From: Hymenobacter jejuensis
GTDB taxonomy: Bacteria > Bacteroidota > Bacteroidia > Cytophagales > Hymenobacteraceae
Assembly (NCBI RefSeq): GCF_006337165.1
Contig: NZ_CP040896.1
Span: forward strand, 1,736,001-1,800,000
Reading direction: 5' to 3'
Length of the DNA stretch: 64,000 nt
Below are positions 8,477-17,987 of the stretch, piece by piece. A program made the translations under genes and the position numbers. The stretch's first letter is position 1. The number at the start of each line of letters is the position of its first letter. The notes under the pieces were generated by a model. That model searched no databases. It had not been told where the DNA came from and worked only from the letters and a program-made list of their open reading frames with translations.

Positions 8477-9100
8477 ATGCCCTCACCGTTTACCTTCGTT
8501 CGCCTTCAATACCGCTCCGGCGACTGGGATGGCGTGGACGAGCGAATGCCCACCAACTTGCTGCATTCGCTGATTCAGTACACCACTGTACCCGTCAATC
8601 AGAAGGAAAAAGTAGTAGCCCTCGACAGCGCCGAGCTGTTCAACTACCCGTTCTGTTACCTCTCGGGGCACCGGTTGGTGCAGTTCAGCAGCCAGGAAAA
8701 AACCAACTTCACGCAATACGTCCGCAACGGCGGCTTCGTGTTCGTCGACGATTGCAACCACGACATCGACGGTCTGTTTGCGCGCTCCTTCGAGGAGCAG
8801 ATGCGGCAATGCTTCGGGGCAGGTGCCCTGAAGAAAATTCCGAAGACCCACCCGATTTACCGCTCCTTTTTCACCTTCAAAGACGGCCCGCCGCCCACCA
8901 GCTTCGAGCTCAACGGCTGGGGCGATGACCTGGTGCACGACTACCTGAAAGGCGTGGAGATCAACGGTCGCCTCGGCGTGCTGTACTCCAACAAAGATTA
9001 CGGCTGCGAATGGGACTATGACTTCCGCAACAAGCGCTTTCTGGCCGAAGACAATACCAAATTCGGCGTCAATATTCTGATGTATGCCCTGACAGCCTGA
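8477..9100 (+). CDS. DUF4159 domain protein
   Basis: 207-residue protein matching the DUF4159 family: VRLQY...GDWDG at the start, a YLSGH segment, GGFVFVDDCNHD, and a C-terminal FGVNILMYAL. The fold is thought to resemble class I glutamine amidotransferases/ThuA-like proteins without proven activity. No signal peptide is visible in this copy. It heads the MoxR cluster, a common genomic association, which suggests a role with the AAA ATPase and its VWA-like partners. No enzymatic function should be assumed. Confidence 0.85.
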   Translation: MPSPFTFVRLQYRSGDWDGVDERMPTNLLHSLIQYTTVPVNQKEKVVALDSAELFNYPFCYLSGHRLVQFSSQEKTNFTQYVRNGGFVFVDDCNHDIDGLFARSFEEQMRQCFGAGALKKIPKTHPIYRSFFTFKDGPPPTSFELNGWGDDLVHDYLKGVEINGRLGVLYSNKDYGCEWDYDFRNKRFLAEDNTKFGVNILMYALTA

Positions 9101-9219
9101 ACGATGTAGAACGCCTGCAAGAGGCTCCTACCGCGGATACAACTCGCGTTATCATAGCCCACAATCAAACCACGACGGGCGCCGACAAGGCGCTTCTACC
9201 GCATGACCAAACAAACTGC

Positions 9220-10215
<996 letters not shown>

Positions 10216-10273
10216 GGAAGTTTCGCGCAGAAACCAGCACCAAGTTAAGCACCTCATTAATAACTAATTCTCC

Positions 10274-11149
10274 TTGCTCTCTCCCGAAACCCTTGCTGCG
10301 TTGCGGAATCTGCCGTTGGCCGCCAAAACGGCGGCGGAAGGCTTTTTGGCGGGTCAGCACCTGAGCCGACGGCGCGGCGCGGGCATGGAGTTCAGCCAGT
10401 ACCGCCCTTACTTGCCCGGCGACGATCTGCGCCGCCTCGACTGGCGACTCGCTGCTCGCTCGGATCGCTACTATATCCGTGAATCAGAGGTAGATACGAG
10501 CCTTGTGGTGCACTTGCTGTTGGATGCCAGCGCCTCCATGAACCACCGCGACGACAATGGATTAACCAAGCTCGACTATGCGCGGCTGTTGCTGGCGGCC
10601 TTGGCCTATTTGGCTCATAATCAAGGCGATGCCGTAGCACTCACCGTTTTGCATCCGGCGGGCATTCAGCATCTTAGCGGCCAAAGCGATTCGAGGCAGC
10701 TACCACGAATTTTTCATGCGCTCGAAAATGTAGAAGCGGCCGGTCGCTTTCCGGGCAACGACGCGCTGGCGCCATTCACTGCCCGCCGACAACGCGCCCT
10801 AATCATTTGTGTGAGTGACCTTTACGAAGAAACCTCAGAGATCGAGCAACTTCTGACGCGGCTGCGGGCGGTATCGGGCGAAGTGATGGTGCTGCATACG
10901 CTAGCCCGCAACGAGTTGGACTTCACGCACCGCGGCTCCGTGATGTTTCAAGATCTGGAAACCGGCCACACTTTGCAGCTTGACGCCGATCAGCAGCGCG
11001 CCGCCTACCAGCAGCAGTTGCAGGAATGGCTGCGCAACACGGCGCAAAATGCCCGCCGCCACGGCTTCGACTACCACGAAGTCAATACCTCCGAGCCTTT
11101 GGATCGGGCGCTGCGGGAGTTTCTCAGACGAAGACAGAGTATAAGTTAA
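10274..11149 (+). CDS. DUF58 (VWA-like) protein
   Basis: 291 residues, starting at TTG (10274). It contains the DUF58 signature FSQYRPYLPGDDLRRLDWRL (about residues 40-59) followed by a VWA-like fold with a MIDAS motif DASAS (D84-S88). It is cytosolic, with no membrane helices. Proteins of this type are the usual MIDAS partners of MoxR ATPases, here encoded 58 bp upstream. Its stop is followed by an AT-rich ATTGATTATCAAT palindrome at 11153-11165, part of a dispersed motif family. Confidence 0.92.
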   Translation: MLSPETLAALRNLPLAAKTAAEGFLAGQHLSRRRGAGMEFSQYRPYLPGDDLRRLDWRLAARSDRYYIRESEVDTSLVVHLLLDASASMNHRDDNGLTKLDYARLLLAALAYLAHNQGDAVALTVLHPAGIQHLSGQSDSRQLPRIFHALENVEAAGRFPGNDALAPFTARRQRALIICVSDLYEETSEIEQLLTRLRAVSGEVMVLHTLARNELDFTHRGSVMFQDLETGHTLQLDADQQRAAYQQQLQEWLRNTAQNARRHGFDYHEVNTSEPLDRALREFLRRRQSIS

Positions 11150-11214
11150 TACATTGATTATCAATATATTATAAAACCATAGAATAGATTTACCTTCACC
11201 TCACTCTGTTTCCA

Positions 11215-12768
11215 TTGCTCACCTTCCTTGCTCCTTCTGGTTTGTTGGCGTTGCTGGGCATTGCTGTGCCGGTGGCCATTCACCTATGGAACCGCCGGCC
11301 GGGCCGCACCGTATCGGTGGGTAGCCTGCGGTGGTTGGAAGCAACGGCCAACCGGCGCTTGCGCAGCCTGAAGCTAGAACAGCTGGCGCTGCTGCTGGTG
11401 CGCATTGCCGTGGTAGCGCTGCTGGCTGTGGCGCTGGCAAGCCCAGCCTGGCAACGACCACCGGCTCCAACGCGCGGGCAGGTTTTTATCAGTCCCGATC
11501 TACTGCCAACGGGCTCGCTGGCAGCATTCCGCCCCGGCATTGATTCGCTGCGCCGCCGGGGCTACGAAGTGCGCCGCCTGGCACCGGGGTTCCGACTTAT
11601 TTCGGCAGCAGCTTGGCGCAACCTCGATTCGGTAGCGGCCGCTGGCGCAACCGACTCATTACCAGCCGATCAGTTGTGGGCACGCGTGCGGCAGGCGGCA
11701 GATTCCTTTCCCAACCGCCCGATTCGAGTGTTTACTTCGGCTAGGTTAGGTCATTTCCAAACCACCCGTCCGGCCTTGCCTGCCCAACTGACGTGGCAAG
11801 TCGTGCCCACTGCCGATTCCGGGGCTTGGCTGCAAAGTGCTTACCAGTCCGGCCCCGATAGCCTGCGCCTGCTGGTGGGCCGTAGCACCGAAGCCGCCGC
11901 CACGTTTCGGGTGGTGCGCGTGCGAACGCCGAACGCCGGCGAGGCGGTGCGCGTAGCCGGTTTGTCGCCGCTGCACTACGCAACTACGGCCACTGGTGCT
12001 ACCCTACAACCCCGCGACAGTAGCTCTGCTGCCGTAGCAGCCAGTACCGCGCCGCTTCGCATCTGGGTTCGGTATGATGCTGCGCACAGCGAAGACGCCC
12101 GGTACTTGCGGGCGGCGTTGCAGGCAGCCGCGGCGGGTTTGGCGGCGCCGCTTGCACTCACTGTGTCGGCCGCGCCGCCGGCCGCAGCGGCATCCCTCGA
12201 CTGGCTGTTTTGGCTTAGCGATGCGCCGGTGCCCGCCGGCTGGCAACAACGCGTGCGGCGGGGCTTGCGGCTGTGGCAGGACGCTAAGGCGCCGGGCCAG
12301 TCTTCCGAGGGTTTCTTGGCAAACGCCGGAACTGTAGCGCCCGTGCGTATTCTGCGCCGCAGCAAAGAGGCAGTGCCTGCCACGGGTCAGAGCTTATGGT
12401 CTGACGGCCAGGGCCGAGCCGTACTCAGCTACCAAAGCATTTTACAAGGCTCAATATATCAGCTACATACGCGCCTACACCCTGGCTGGAGCGAATTGGC
12501 GGATAGTCCGAATCTACCGGCGCTTTTGCTAGATATTCTGCAACCAGAGCAGAAGTCAACCAACTGGGCAGCAGACAAACGTGCGCTCGATGCTGCCCAA
12601 ATTCATCCGGCAAACCACATGGTTTCAGTAGCCACCAGCAACCGTCCCGCACCCGATTCTTACCTCGATTTGCGGCCGTGGGCAGTGCTGGCTACAGGCT
12701 TGTTGTTTGCCTTGGAACGTCTGCTGGCACAACGGCGCCTGTCCTTTTCTTCTACTCCTGCCGCATGA
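11215..12768 (+). CDS. BatA N-terminal domain membrane protein
   Basis: 517 residues, starting at TTG. Residues 1-80 match the aerotolerance-regulator N-terminal (BatA) domain: a hydrophobic helix with HLWNRRPGRTVSVGSLRWL, then a second helix VRIAVVALLAVALASPAWQ. The remaining ~430 residues are a Pro/Ala-rich extracytoplasmic region with no MIDAS motif that I can see, ending in a short hydrophobic helix (WAVLATGLLFALERLL) that would re-anchor the protein. The final TGA overlaps the next ATG (ATGA), indicating translational coupling. Role: a membrane component of the MoxR cluster, otherwise unknown. Confidence 0.85.
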   Translation: MLTFLAPSGLLALLGIAVPVAIHLWNRRPGRTVSVGSLRWLEATANRRLRSLKLEQLALLLVRIAVVALLAVALASPAWQRPPAPTRGQVFISPDLLPTGSLAAFRPGIDSLRRRGYEVRRLAPGFRLISAAAWRNLDSVAAAGATDSLPADQLWARVRQAADSFPNRPIRVFTSARLGHFQTTRPALPAQLTWQVVPTADSGAWLQSAYQSGPDSLRLLVGRSTEAAATFRVVRVRTPNAGEAVRVAGLSPLHYATTATGATLQPRDSSSAAVAASTAPLRIWVRYDAAHSEDARYLRAALQAAAAGLAAPLALTVSAAPPAAAASLDWLFWLSDAPVPAGWQQRVRRGLRLWQDAKAPGQSSEGFLANAGTVAPVRILRRSKEAVPATGQSLWSDGQGRAVLSYQSILQGSIYQLHTRLHPGWSELADSPNLPALLLDILQPEQKSTNWAADKRALDAAQIHPANHMVSVATSNRPAPDSYLDLRPWAVLATGLLFALERLLAQRRLSFSSTPAA

Positions 12769-15011
12769 GCCTCGTAACCCAAACCTCCTCCCATCCCGCA
12801 GTGGCGGCGCTCCGAACGGTATGGCACGCCTACGCCGGCCGGCGGACGGTGGCTGTGCTGCTGCCTGCGGCGGCCGTGGGCGTGCTGCTGGCCGTAGTTG
12901 GTTGGGTGTGGCCCGCAGGTCGTTGGGCGGTAGGCTTGCTAGGCGCGGCCGGGGCCGTTTGGCTGGTGAGCTACTTGGTACGCCTGTGGCGACCGAATTT
13001 TGCTGCCCTCAGCAGCCAGCTCGATCAGCGCTATCCGGTGCTCGAAAACAGTACTGGGCTATTGTTGCGCGACTCGGGCGAGCTGAATCTGTTGGGACAC
13101 CTGCAACAGCAACGCGTGGCAGACAGGTTGCAAGAACTGGCAACCACCGAAAGCCACCTGCTGCCGGTTTCGTTTCGCGCGTCCGGGCTGGTTGCGGGGC
13201 TGGTACTATTGGCGGCGGCGCTGCTGTGGCTGCTTCAGGCACACGGAACTCAGCGGACAACAGCGACCGTCCAAGCCCCGGTAGTTAAGCTGCATTTCAC
13301 TGAAGATCAGCCCAGTAACCAACCACAAGTCCTTGCTCAAATTACGGAAACGCGCATTATCGTCACGCCGCCTGCCTACACCCGGCGGGCAGGCTTTGCG
13401 GCGTCGCAGCCTTCTTTTCGCTGTCCCGAAGGCTCACACGTTCGCTGGACGGTGCACGTAAACAGCCCTGCTACCCAGCCGCCGCAACTCGAAATCGGGC
13501 GGCAACGGCTGGCTTTTCGTGCAGTAACGGGGCAACCCACGGTATTTGTGGCGGAGCAGGTAGTTAAGGCGTCGGTGCTGTACAGGCTGCGGTTTGCGGG
13601 CCGCACTTCCGATGATTACGCCATCGATGTGCAGCCCGATCAGGCGCCCGTTGTCCAGATCCAGACGCCCAAACCCTACACACTCGTCGAGTTTGGGCAG
13701 AAGCCGCAGGTGGGCATCCGGGTAGCTCTGCGCGACGATTACGGCCTGACGCGGGCCCGTTTGGTAGCTACGGTAGCACAGGGCCAGGGCGAAGCCGTGA
13801 AGTTTCGGGAGGTCGTAACTGACCTCAGTGCTGGACTAGGCAAGCAGCCCACACAAAGCATTGCAAATCAAACACTTAACCTACCTAAACTAGGATTAAC
13901 TTACGGCGACGAAGTATATTTTTACGTTCAGACCTGGGACAACAATAGCCACACGGCGCGCTCCGATACTTACCTCGTGCAGTGGGAAGACACCACGGTA
14001 AACGAGGCGGCTACCGACATTTCGCTGGGGGTAAACGTAGTGCCAGCCTATTTCCGCAGCCAGCGCCAAATCATCATCGACACCGAAAAGCTATTAGCCG
14101 AGCGCCGGAGCGTGGAGGCGACTGCCTTTTCGGAACGCTCTAATAATCTGGGGTTTGACCAAAAAGTGCTTCGGCTGCGCTACGGCAAGTTTCTGGGGGA
14201 AGAGTTCGAGCAAGGACTGGCCGAAACCGCTCCCAAACCGCCCGTGGCCGACGCCGACAGCAGCCACAATGAACACCCCGGCACAGAGGAAGAGCACGAG
14301 CATGGTCCGCCCACTGCCGATGCGGCCAACGCGTCGCCCACGGCCGAAACTGACGCCCTCAGCCGACCTTACATGCACCTGCATGACGACGAAGAAACCG
14401 CGGATTTCCTGGAGCCCGCCGTGAAAGCCAAGTTGCGCGGTGTGCTCGACCAGATGTGGCAGGCAGAGCTGCGGCTGCGTACCGTACGCCCCGTCGAGGC
14501 CTTGCCCTTTGAGTACCGCGCCTTGCGCCTGCTGAAGCAAGTGCAGCAGCAGACCCGGGCCTACGTAAAAAAATCCGGCTACGAGCCTCCCGTCTTGCCC
14601 GAATCGACTATTCGCCTGACGGGCGAACTAATCGGCGCAGCCGCACCCCGCCTACAACAAGACGTGCGCACCACTGCCCCCGATCAGTCAATAGTACGGG
14701 AGGCGTTGGGGACACTGCAAGCCTTGCGGCGCGGCGAAACAGCCAGCAGCACCGATGCCGCGCGGCTGGATCGGGCCGGGCCAGCTATTGCGCAAGCCGC
14801 CGTGCGTCGTCCGGGAGCTTACCTACGCGCCTTGCGCGAGCTGCGTCAGCTCACGACAGACATACGCTCCCACCGCGCCTTGTGCGCTACTTGCCTGGTT
14901 TCCGTTGAGCAGGCCCTCCACGAATTGTTGCCGCCCCCGCCGCCGACTCCTACCCGCACCGCCGGCCCCGACCGCCTAGCGCGGCGTTATTTCCAGGAAT
15001 TAAGCCGGTAA
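12765..15011 (+). CDS. Large DUF4175-like membrane protein of the MoxR cluster
   Basis: 748 residues, with the start fixed by the ATGA overlap with the preceding gene. Two N-terminal helices (about residues 27-72) and another near residues 140-162 anchor it; the rest is a long extracytoplasmic or scaffold-like region. Immunoglobulin-like beta segments (ITETRIIVTPPAYTRR) and helical Q-rich stretches resemble the DUF4175 family found beside MoxR/BatA genes. A low-complexity acidic/His-rich segment (around residues 495-535: EEEHEHGPP) could bind metal or be disordered. No catalytic motif is seen. Function unknown. Confidence 0.7.
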   Translation: MSLVTQTSSHPAVAALRTVWHAYAGRRTVAVLLPAAAVGVLLAVVGWVWPAGRWAVGLLGAAGAVWLVSYLVRLWRPNFAALSSQLDQRYPVLENSTGLLLRDSGELNLLGHLQQQRVADRLQELATTESHLLPVSFRASGLVAGLVLLAAALLWLLQAHGTQRTTATVQAPVVKLHFTEDQPSNQPQVLAQITETRIIVTPPAYTRRAGFAASQPSFRCPEGSHVRWTVHVNSPATQPPQLEIGRQRLAFRAVTGQPTVFVAEQVVKASVLYRLRFAGRTSDDYAIDVQPDQAPVVQIQTPKPYTLVEFGQKPQVGIRVALRDDYGLTRARLVATVAQGQGEAVKFREVVTDLSAGLGKQPTQSIANQTLNLPKLGLTYGDEVYFYVQTWDNNSHTARSDTYLVQWEDTTVNEAATDISLGVNVVPAYFRSQRQIIIDTEKLLAERRSVEATAFSERSNNLGFDQKVLRLRYGKFLGEEFEQGLAETAPKPPVADADSSHNEHPGTEEEHEHGPPTADAANASPTAETDALSRPYMHLHDDEETADFLEPAVKAKLRGVLDQMWQAELRLRTVRPVEALPFEYRALRLLKQVQQQTRAYVKKSGYEPPVLPESTIRLTGELIGAAAPRLQQDVRTTAPDQSIVREALGTLQALRRGETASSTDAARLDRAGPAIAQAAVRRPGAYLRALRELRQLTTDIRSHRALCATCLVSVEQALHELLPPPPPTPTRTAGPDRLARRYFQELSR
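13867..13878 (+). repeat. ATCAANNACTTA motif inside the DUF4175-like gene
   Basis: Exact ATCAAACACTTA within codons for ANQTLNL. The local codons are AT-rich compared with the surrounding GC-rich gene. One of the dispersed motif copies. Confidence 0.6.
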
Positions 15012-15024
15012 GAACTCAGCCTGA

Positions 15025-16827
15025 ATGCCTTCCTCTCTCCAATTCTACACCCTACTGATTTTCTGCCTGTTACTGGCTGTGTGGCTCACTGTGGCCGCCC
15101 TCCGAAGGGCAAACAGAGCTCGTTTGGCGGCGCGCCTGCTGGCAGGCCTAGCCGCTGCGGCAGGGCTGTGGTTTACCGCTTTCCCCCTAACGCGAACACT
15201 GGGCACCTCGCGCAGAGAAGCCATACTATTAACCTCTGATTATCAAATAGACACTCTTCAACAGCTCCTCCGAAAGCTGGGCCCGGCCACCACGGTGTGG
15301 CGCTACAATGAACTTGTCCCAGCCGAGGCGCCGGTGCTGGCCAGCCTGCCGGCCTTGCCAGAACGCCACCCCGCGTTGCGCCGGTTGCATGTGTTGGGCC
15401 GGGGGCTGCCGGCCGCCGATGCCTCGCTGCCCGGCAATCTGCAACTCGTGCAGCACACGCCGCCAGCCTTCACGGGCTTTCGCGCGGCGCACTGGAATCG
15501 GCAGCTGGAGTTGGGTAAACCGGTGGAGCTAGAAGGGTTTTTTGAAAATACCGCGGTGGCCAAAGCACCCGTCTGGATATATCTGCAAGCGGCCGGCACA
15601 GCCCGCGATTCGGTAAAGCTGCCGACGGGTCGTGGCGCTTTTCGGCTACATTTCACGCCTAAAGCAACGGGCTTGTCCGTGTACGAACTGGTGGCTGGGA
15701 AACAGGCCAACACGACACTGGCGCGTGAGCCCGTACCCGTGGAAGTGCTCCCGACTCGTCCCTTGCGCGTGTTGCTACTGGCTAGCACGCCGTCGTTTGA
15801 GTTCAAATTCCTGAAAAACCAACTAGGCACGCAGCAACATGCAGTGGCACTGCGCGTTGGCATCAGCAAAGGCCTTATTCAGACGGAGTTTCTTAACCAG
15901 CCTGCCCACGATCTCAGTCGTCTCACCCCGACGCTATTGGCCCGCTACGACGCAGTAGTGGCGGATGCCGGCACCCTAAGCGGACTTTCTGCTGGCGAAA
16001 ACCAAGCCCTGCAAAACGCCATTCGCAGCCAGGGCTTGGGGCTGATTGTTGTGGCCGACGCCGCGGCTTTGCCGCGTACTACTCCGGCTCGGGCGGGGTT
16101 TGCCGTAGTGCCCCGTGCTACGGCTGTCACCGCCCGGCCGCAACCTTTGAAATGGCCGGGCGCGCCTGAAAAAGCAACGGCGGTAGTGCCGGGCAGCTTA
16201 CACCTATCGGCTGGCTCGCGGGCTCTGGTTACGGATGCTCAGCAACAAACCCTGGTAGCCGATCGGCGCTTCGGAACGGGCCGCGTGGTAATTGCGCTGG
16301 TGCCCGAAACCTTCCGCTGGGTATTGCAAAACGCAACCCAAGCCTACGATTCGTATTGGAGCTATTTGCTATCGACGGCCGCGCGGCCATTGGCGGTAGA
16401 GGAGCGGTGGCACGTGCTGGAAACGTGGCCGCATGTGCAACAGCCTCTCACCCTACGTTTGGAAGCGGCCCGTTTGCCAGCCCAGCAGCCCACTGTGCAG
16501 CAGGCGGGCGCACCTGCCGCCCGGCTCGCCTTGCGGCAGGACGTGCGCTTGTCCGAATGGAGCACGGGCCAATATTGGCCAACCACCGCCGGCTGGCACC
16601 GCGTACAGCTACCCCAAAAGGCTGCCCAGTGGTTTTATGTGTACGATACCAAAAACTGGGTAAACGCACAACTAATTGCTTATCAAGCACTTAATAATAG
16701 AGCTGAAATCCCCGCCTCAGCTTCCTCAGGCGCACCGGATACAGTGCAGCAACCTTGGCCGGTAGCGTGGTTTTTTGGAGTATTTCTGCTGGCCGCCGGA
16801 TTTCTTTGGCTGGAAGAAAAGCTATAA
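15025..16827 (+). CDS. Membrane protein of the MoxR cluster, GATase-like central region
   Basis: 600 residues. N-terminal helices at about 7-25 and 36-55, then a large periplasmic segment, and a C-terminal helix (WFFGVFLLAAGFLWL) followed by EEKL. The middle part (LRVLLLASTPSFEFKFLKNQL, RYDAVVADAGTL, GLGLIVVADAA) looks like the Rossmann-like, glutamine-amidotransferase-type core found in similar membrane proteins next to BatA genes, but I see no Cys-His-Glu triad. It starts 13 bp after the preceding stop, so it probably ends the operon. A strong bidirectional hairpin follows. Function unknown. Confidence 0.65.
   Translation: MPSSLQFYTLLIFCLLLAVWLTVAALRRANRARLAARLLAGLAAAAGLWFTAFPLTRTLGTSRREAILLTSDYQIDTLQQLLRKLGPATTVWRYNELVPAEAPVLASLPALPERHPALRRLHVLGRGLPAADASLPGNLQLVQHTPPAFTGFRAAHWNRQLELGKPVELEGFFENTAVAKAPVWIYLQAAGTARDSVKLPTGRGAFRLHFTPKATGLSVYELVAGKQANTTLAREPVPVEVLPTRPLRVLLLASTPSFEFKFLKNQLGTQQHAVALRVGISKGLIQTEFLNQPAHDLSRLTPTLLARYDAVVADAGTLSGLSAGENQALQNAIRSQGLGLIVVADAAALPRTTPARAGFAVVPRATAVTARPQPLKWPGAPEKATAVVPGSLHLSAGSRALVTDAQQQTLVADRRFGTGRVVIALVPETFRWVLQNATQAYDSYWSYLLSTAARPLAVEERWHVLETWPHVQQPLTLRLEAARLPAQQPTVQQAGAPAARLALRQDVRLSEWSTGQYWPTTAGWHRVQLPQKAAQWFYVYDTKNWVNAQLIAYQALNNRAEIPASASSGAPDTVQQPWPVAWFFGVFLLAAGFLWLEEKL
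16682..16693 (+). repeat. ATCAANNACTTA motif inside a CDS
   Basis: Exact ATCAAGCACTTA encoding part of AYQALNN near the end of the last MoxR-cluster gene, again in a locally AT-rich codon run. Confidence 0.55.
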
Positions 16828-16873
16828 CGCCGGCAGCCTGCTTTCGTATTCTTTCTTAAGCCTCCTAAAACAA

Positions 16874-16908
16874 AACAGCCCGGCTTTCCTTGCGGAAGCC
16901 GGGCTGTT
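16874..16908. terminator. Bidirectional terminator between convergent genes
   Basis: Thirteen-bp GC-rich arms AACAGCCCGGCTT (16874-16886 and 16896-16908) with a short loop, between the end of the MoxR cluster and the lipoprotein gene on the opposite strand. Confidence 0.8.
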
Positions 16909-16945
16909 GTAAGCTATACGCTAGCCGGCATTAGCCGGCAGGTAA

Positions 16946-17215
16946 TTACTTTTGCTCAGTCGTAGTGGTAGTAGTCGACGACGAAGAGGTGGTCGAAGCA
17001 CCAGCAGCGTCAGTTGTAGCAGGAGCAGCAGTAGCCGACGAATCAGTCGTCGTGGTGCTCATGGTTGAAGTCGAGTCAGTAGTAGTAGCAGGAGCAGTAG
17101 TTTCAGCCGAGCCAGCTTCCGTAGTAGTGGTTTCGGTGGTCGACTTCGATTCGCAAGAAGCGAGGCCAGCAGCGAGGAGAACGGCAAGAGCAGAAACCTT
17201 GATGAGATTCTTCAT
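16946..17215 (-). CDS. Thr/Ser-rich low-complexity lipoprotein
   Basis: 89 residues starting MKNLIKVSALAVLLAAGLASC; the lipobox (LASC) gives a lipidated Cys at residue 21. The mature ~68 residues are almost entirely Thr, Ser, Ala and a few acidic residues. It is probably a disordered, possibly O-glycosylated surface or periplasmic tether (Bacteroidota glycosylate D-S/T-hydrophobic motifs; inference). The upstream Met at 17290 is rejected because it precedes the signal peptide. It is divergent from the ECF sigma gene, and a GGTAACCC/GGGTTACC inverted repeat lies between them. Confidence 0.75.
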   Translation of the reverse strand: MKNLIKVSALAVLLAAGLASCESKSTTETTTTEAGSAETTAPATTTDSTSTMSTTTTDSSATAAPATTDAAGASTTSSSSTTTTTTEQK

Positions 17216-17276
17216 TTTGGTATTAGGTTTGAAAAATTTAGTCTGAAAAACGCTCTTCATACCGGTCTTTCGGAAA

Positions 17277-17316
17277 GGTAACCCGACCATAGAAAATTAT
17301 TTTTCGGGGGGTTACC
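17277..17316. promoter_or_regulatory. Inverted repeat in divergent promoter region (candidate operator)
   Basis: GGTAACCC (17277-17284) and GGGTTACC (17309-17316) flank 24 AT-rich bases, midway between the start of the lipoprotein gene (17215) and the sigma factor gene (17351). Could be a regulator site or a pair of divergent promoter elements read by the sigma factor itself; inference. Confidence 0.4.
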
Positions 17317-17350
17317 AACGGGGCCGTTATGTATTAAACAACGAAAGCGA

Positions 17351-17938
17351 ATGGGCAAGGGTCAACCTTCCTACACCGATGAAGAGTTCGTGGCGGCTAT
17401 CCGTCGCGGCGACGACCGGGCGCTGGCGCAACTCTACCGCCTGCACCTTCCGATGATCTCGCACTTTGTGCTGCAAAACAGCGGCTCGGAGGACGAGGCC
17501 AAGGATGTGTACCAGGAGGGCGTGATGGTGTTTTATGAGAAGATACGCGAAGGCACTTTGGAGCTCAGCTGTCAGATCAAAACGTACCTCTACGCTGTGT
17601 GCCGACGCTTGTGGTTGAAGCGGCTCGCCGAGAAAACCCGCTTCGGCGGCTCCCTCGACGACCACGAGCCCTACCTCGAAACCGGGGCCGAAGCCGACCT
17701 GTTGGAGGCCGAGGAACGCGACCGGCGCTTCGCTACTATGAGCGAAGCGTTGAACCGCGTAGGGGAGCCTTGTCGTTCACTCTTAGAAGGCTATTACCTG
17801 CAGGACAAATCCATGCAGCAACTCACGGCGGAGTTTGGCTATACCAATGCCGACAACGCTAAAAATCAGAAATACAAGTGTTTAGTCCGCTTGAAAAAAT
17901 TATTCTTCACCCACTTCAAGGAAGAAGAATCGTTTTGA
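17351..17938 (+). CDS. ECF-type RNA polymerase sigma factor
   Basis: 195 residues. Region 2 spans about 25-90 (ALAQLYRLHLPMISHFVLQN, EDEAKDVYQEGVMVFYEKIR) and region 4 about 130-190 (SLLEGYYLQDKSMQQLTAEFGYTNADNAKNQKYKCLVRLKKL, split here only by description). The extended NADNAKNQK form of the recognition helix is common in Bacteroidota ECF-like factors. The gene 49 bp downstream encodes an anti-sigma-like/serine-protease membrane protein rather than a FecR-type anti-sigma, so this is not a standard TonB/FecIR unit. Start ATG at 17351 (MGKGQPSYTDEEF). Confidence 0.9.
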   Translation: MGKGQPSYTDEEFVAAIRRGDDRALAQLYRLHLPMISHFVLQNSGSEDEAKDVYQEGVMVFYEKIREGTLELSCQIKTYLYAVCRRLWLKRLAEKTRFGGSLDDHEPYLETGAEADLLEAEERDRRFATMSEALNRVGEPCRSLLEGYYLQDKSMQQLTAEFGYTNADNAKNQKYKCLVRLKKLFFTHFKEEESF

Positions 17939-17987
17939 CCAAGCACTCACGGGCACACGGCGGGAAAATGATTCTCGCACTCTCTAT

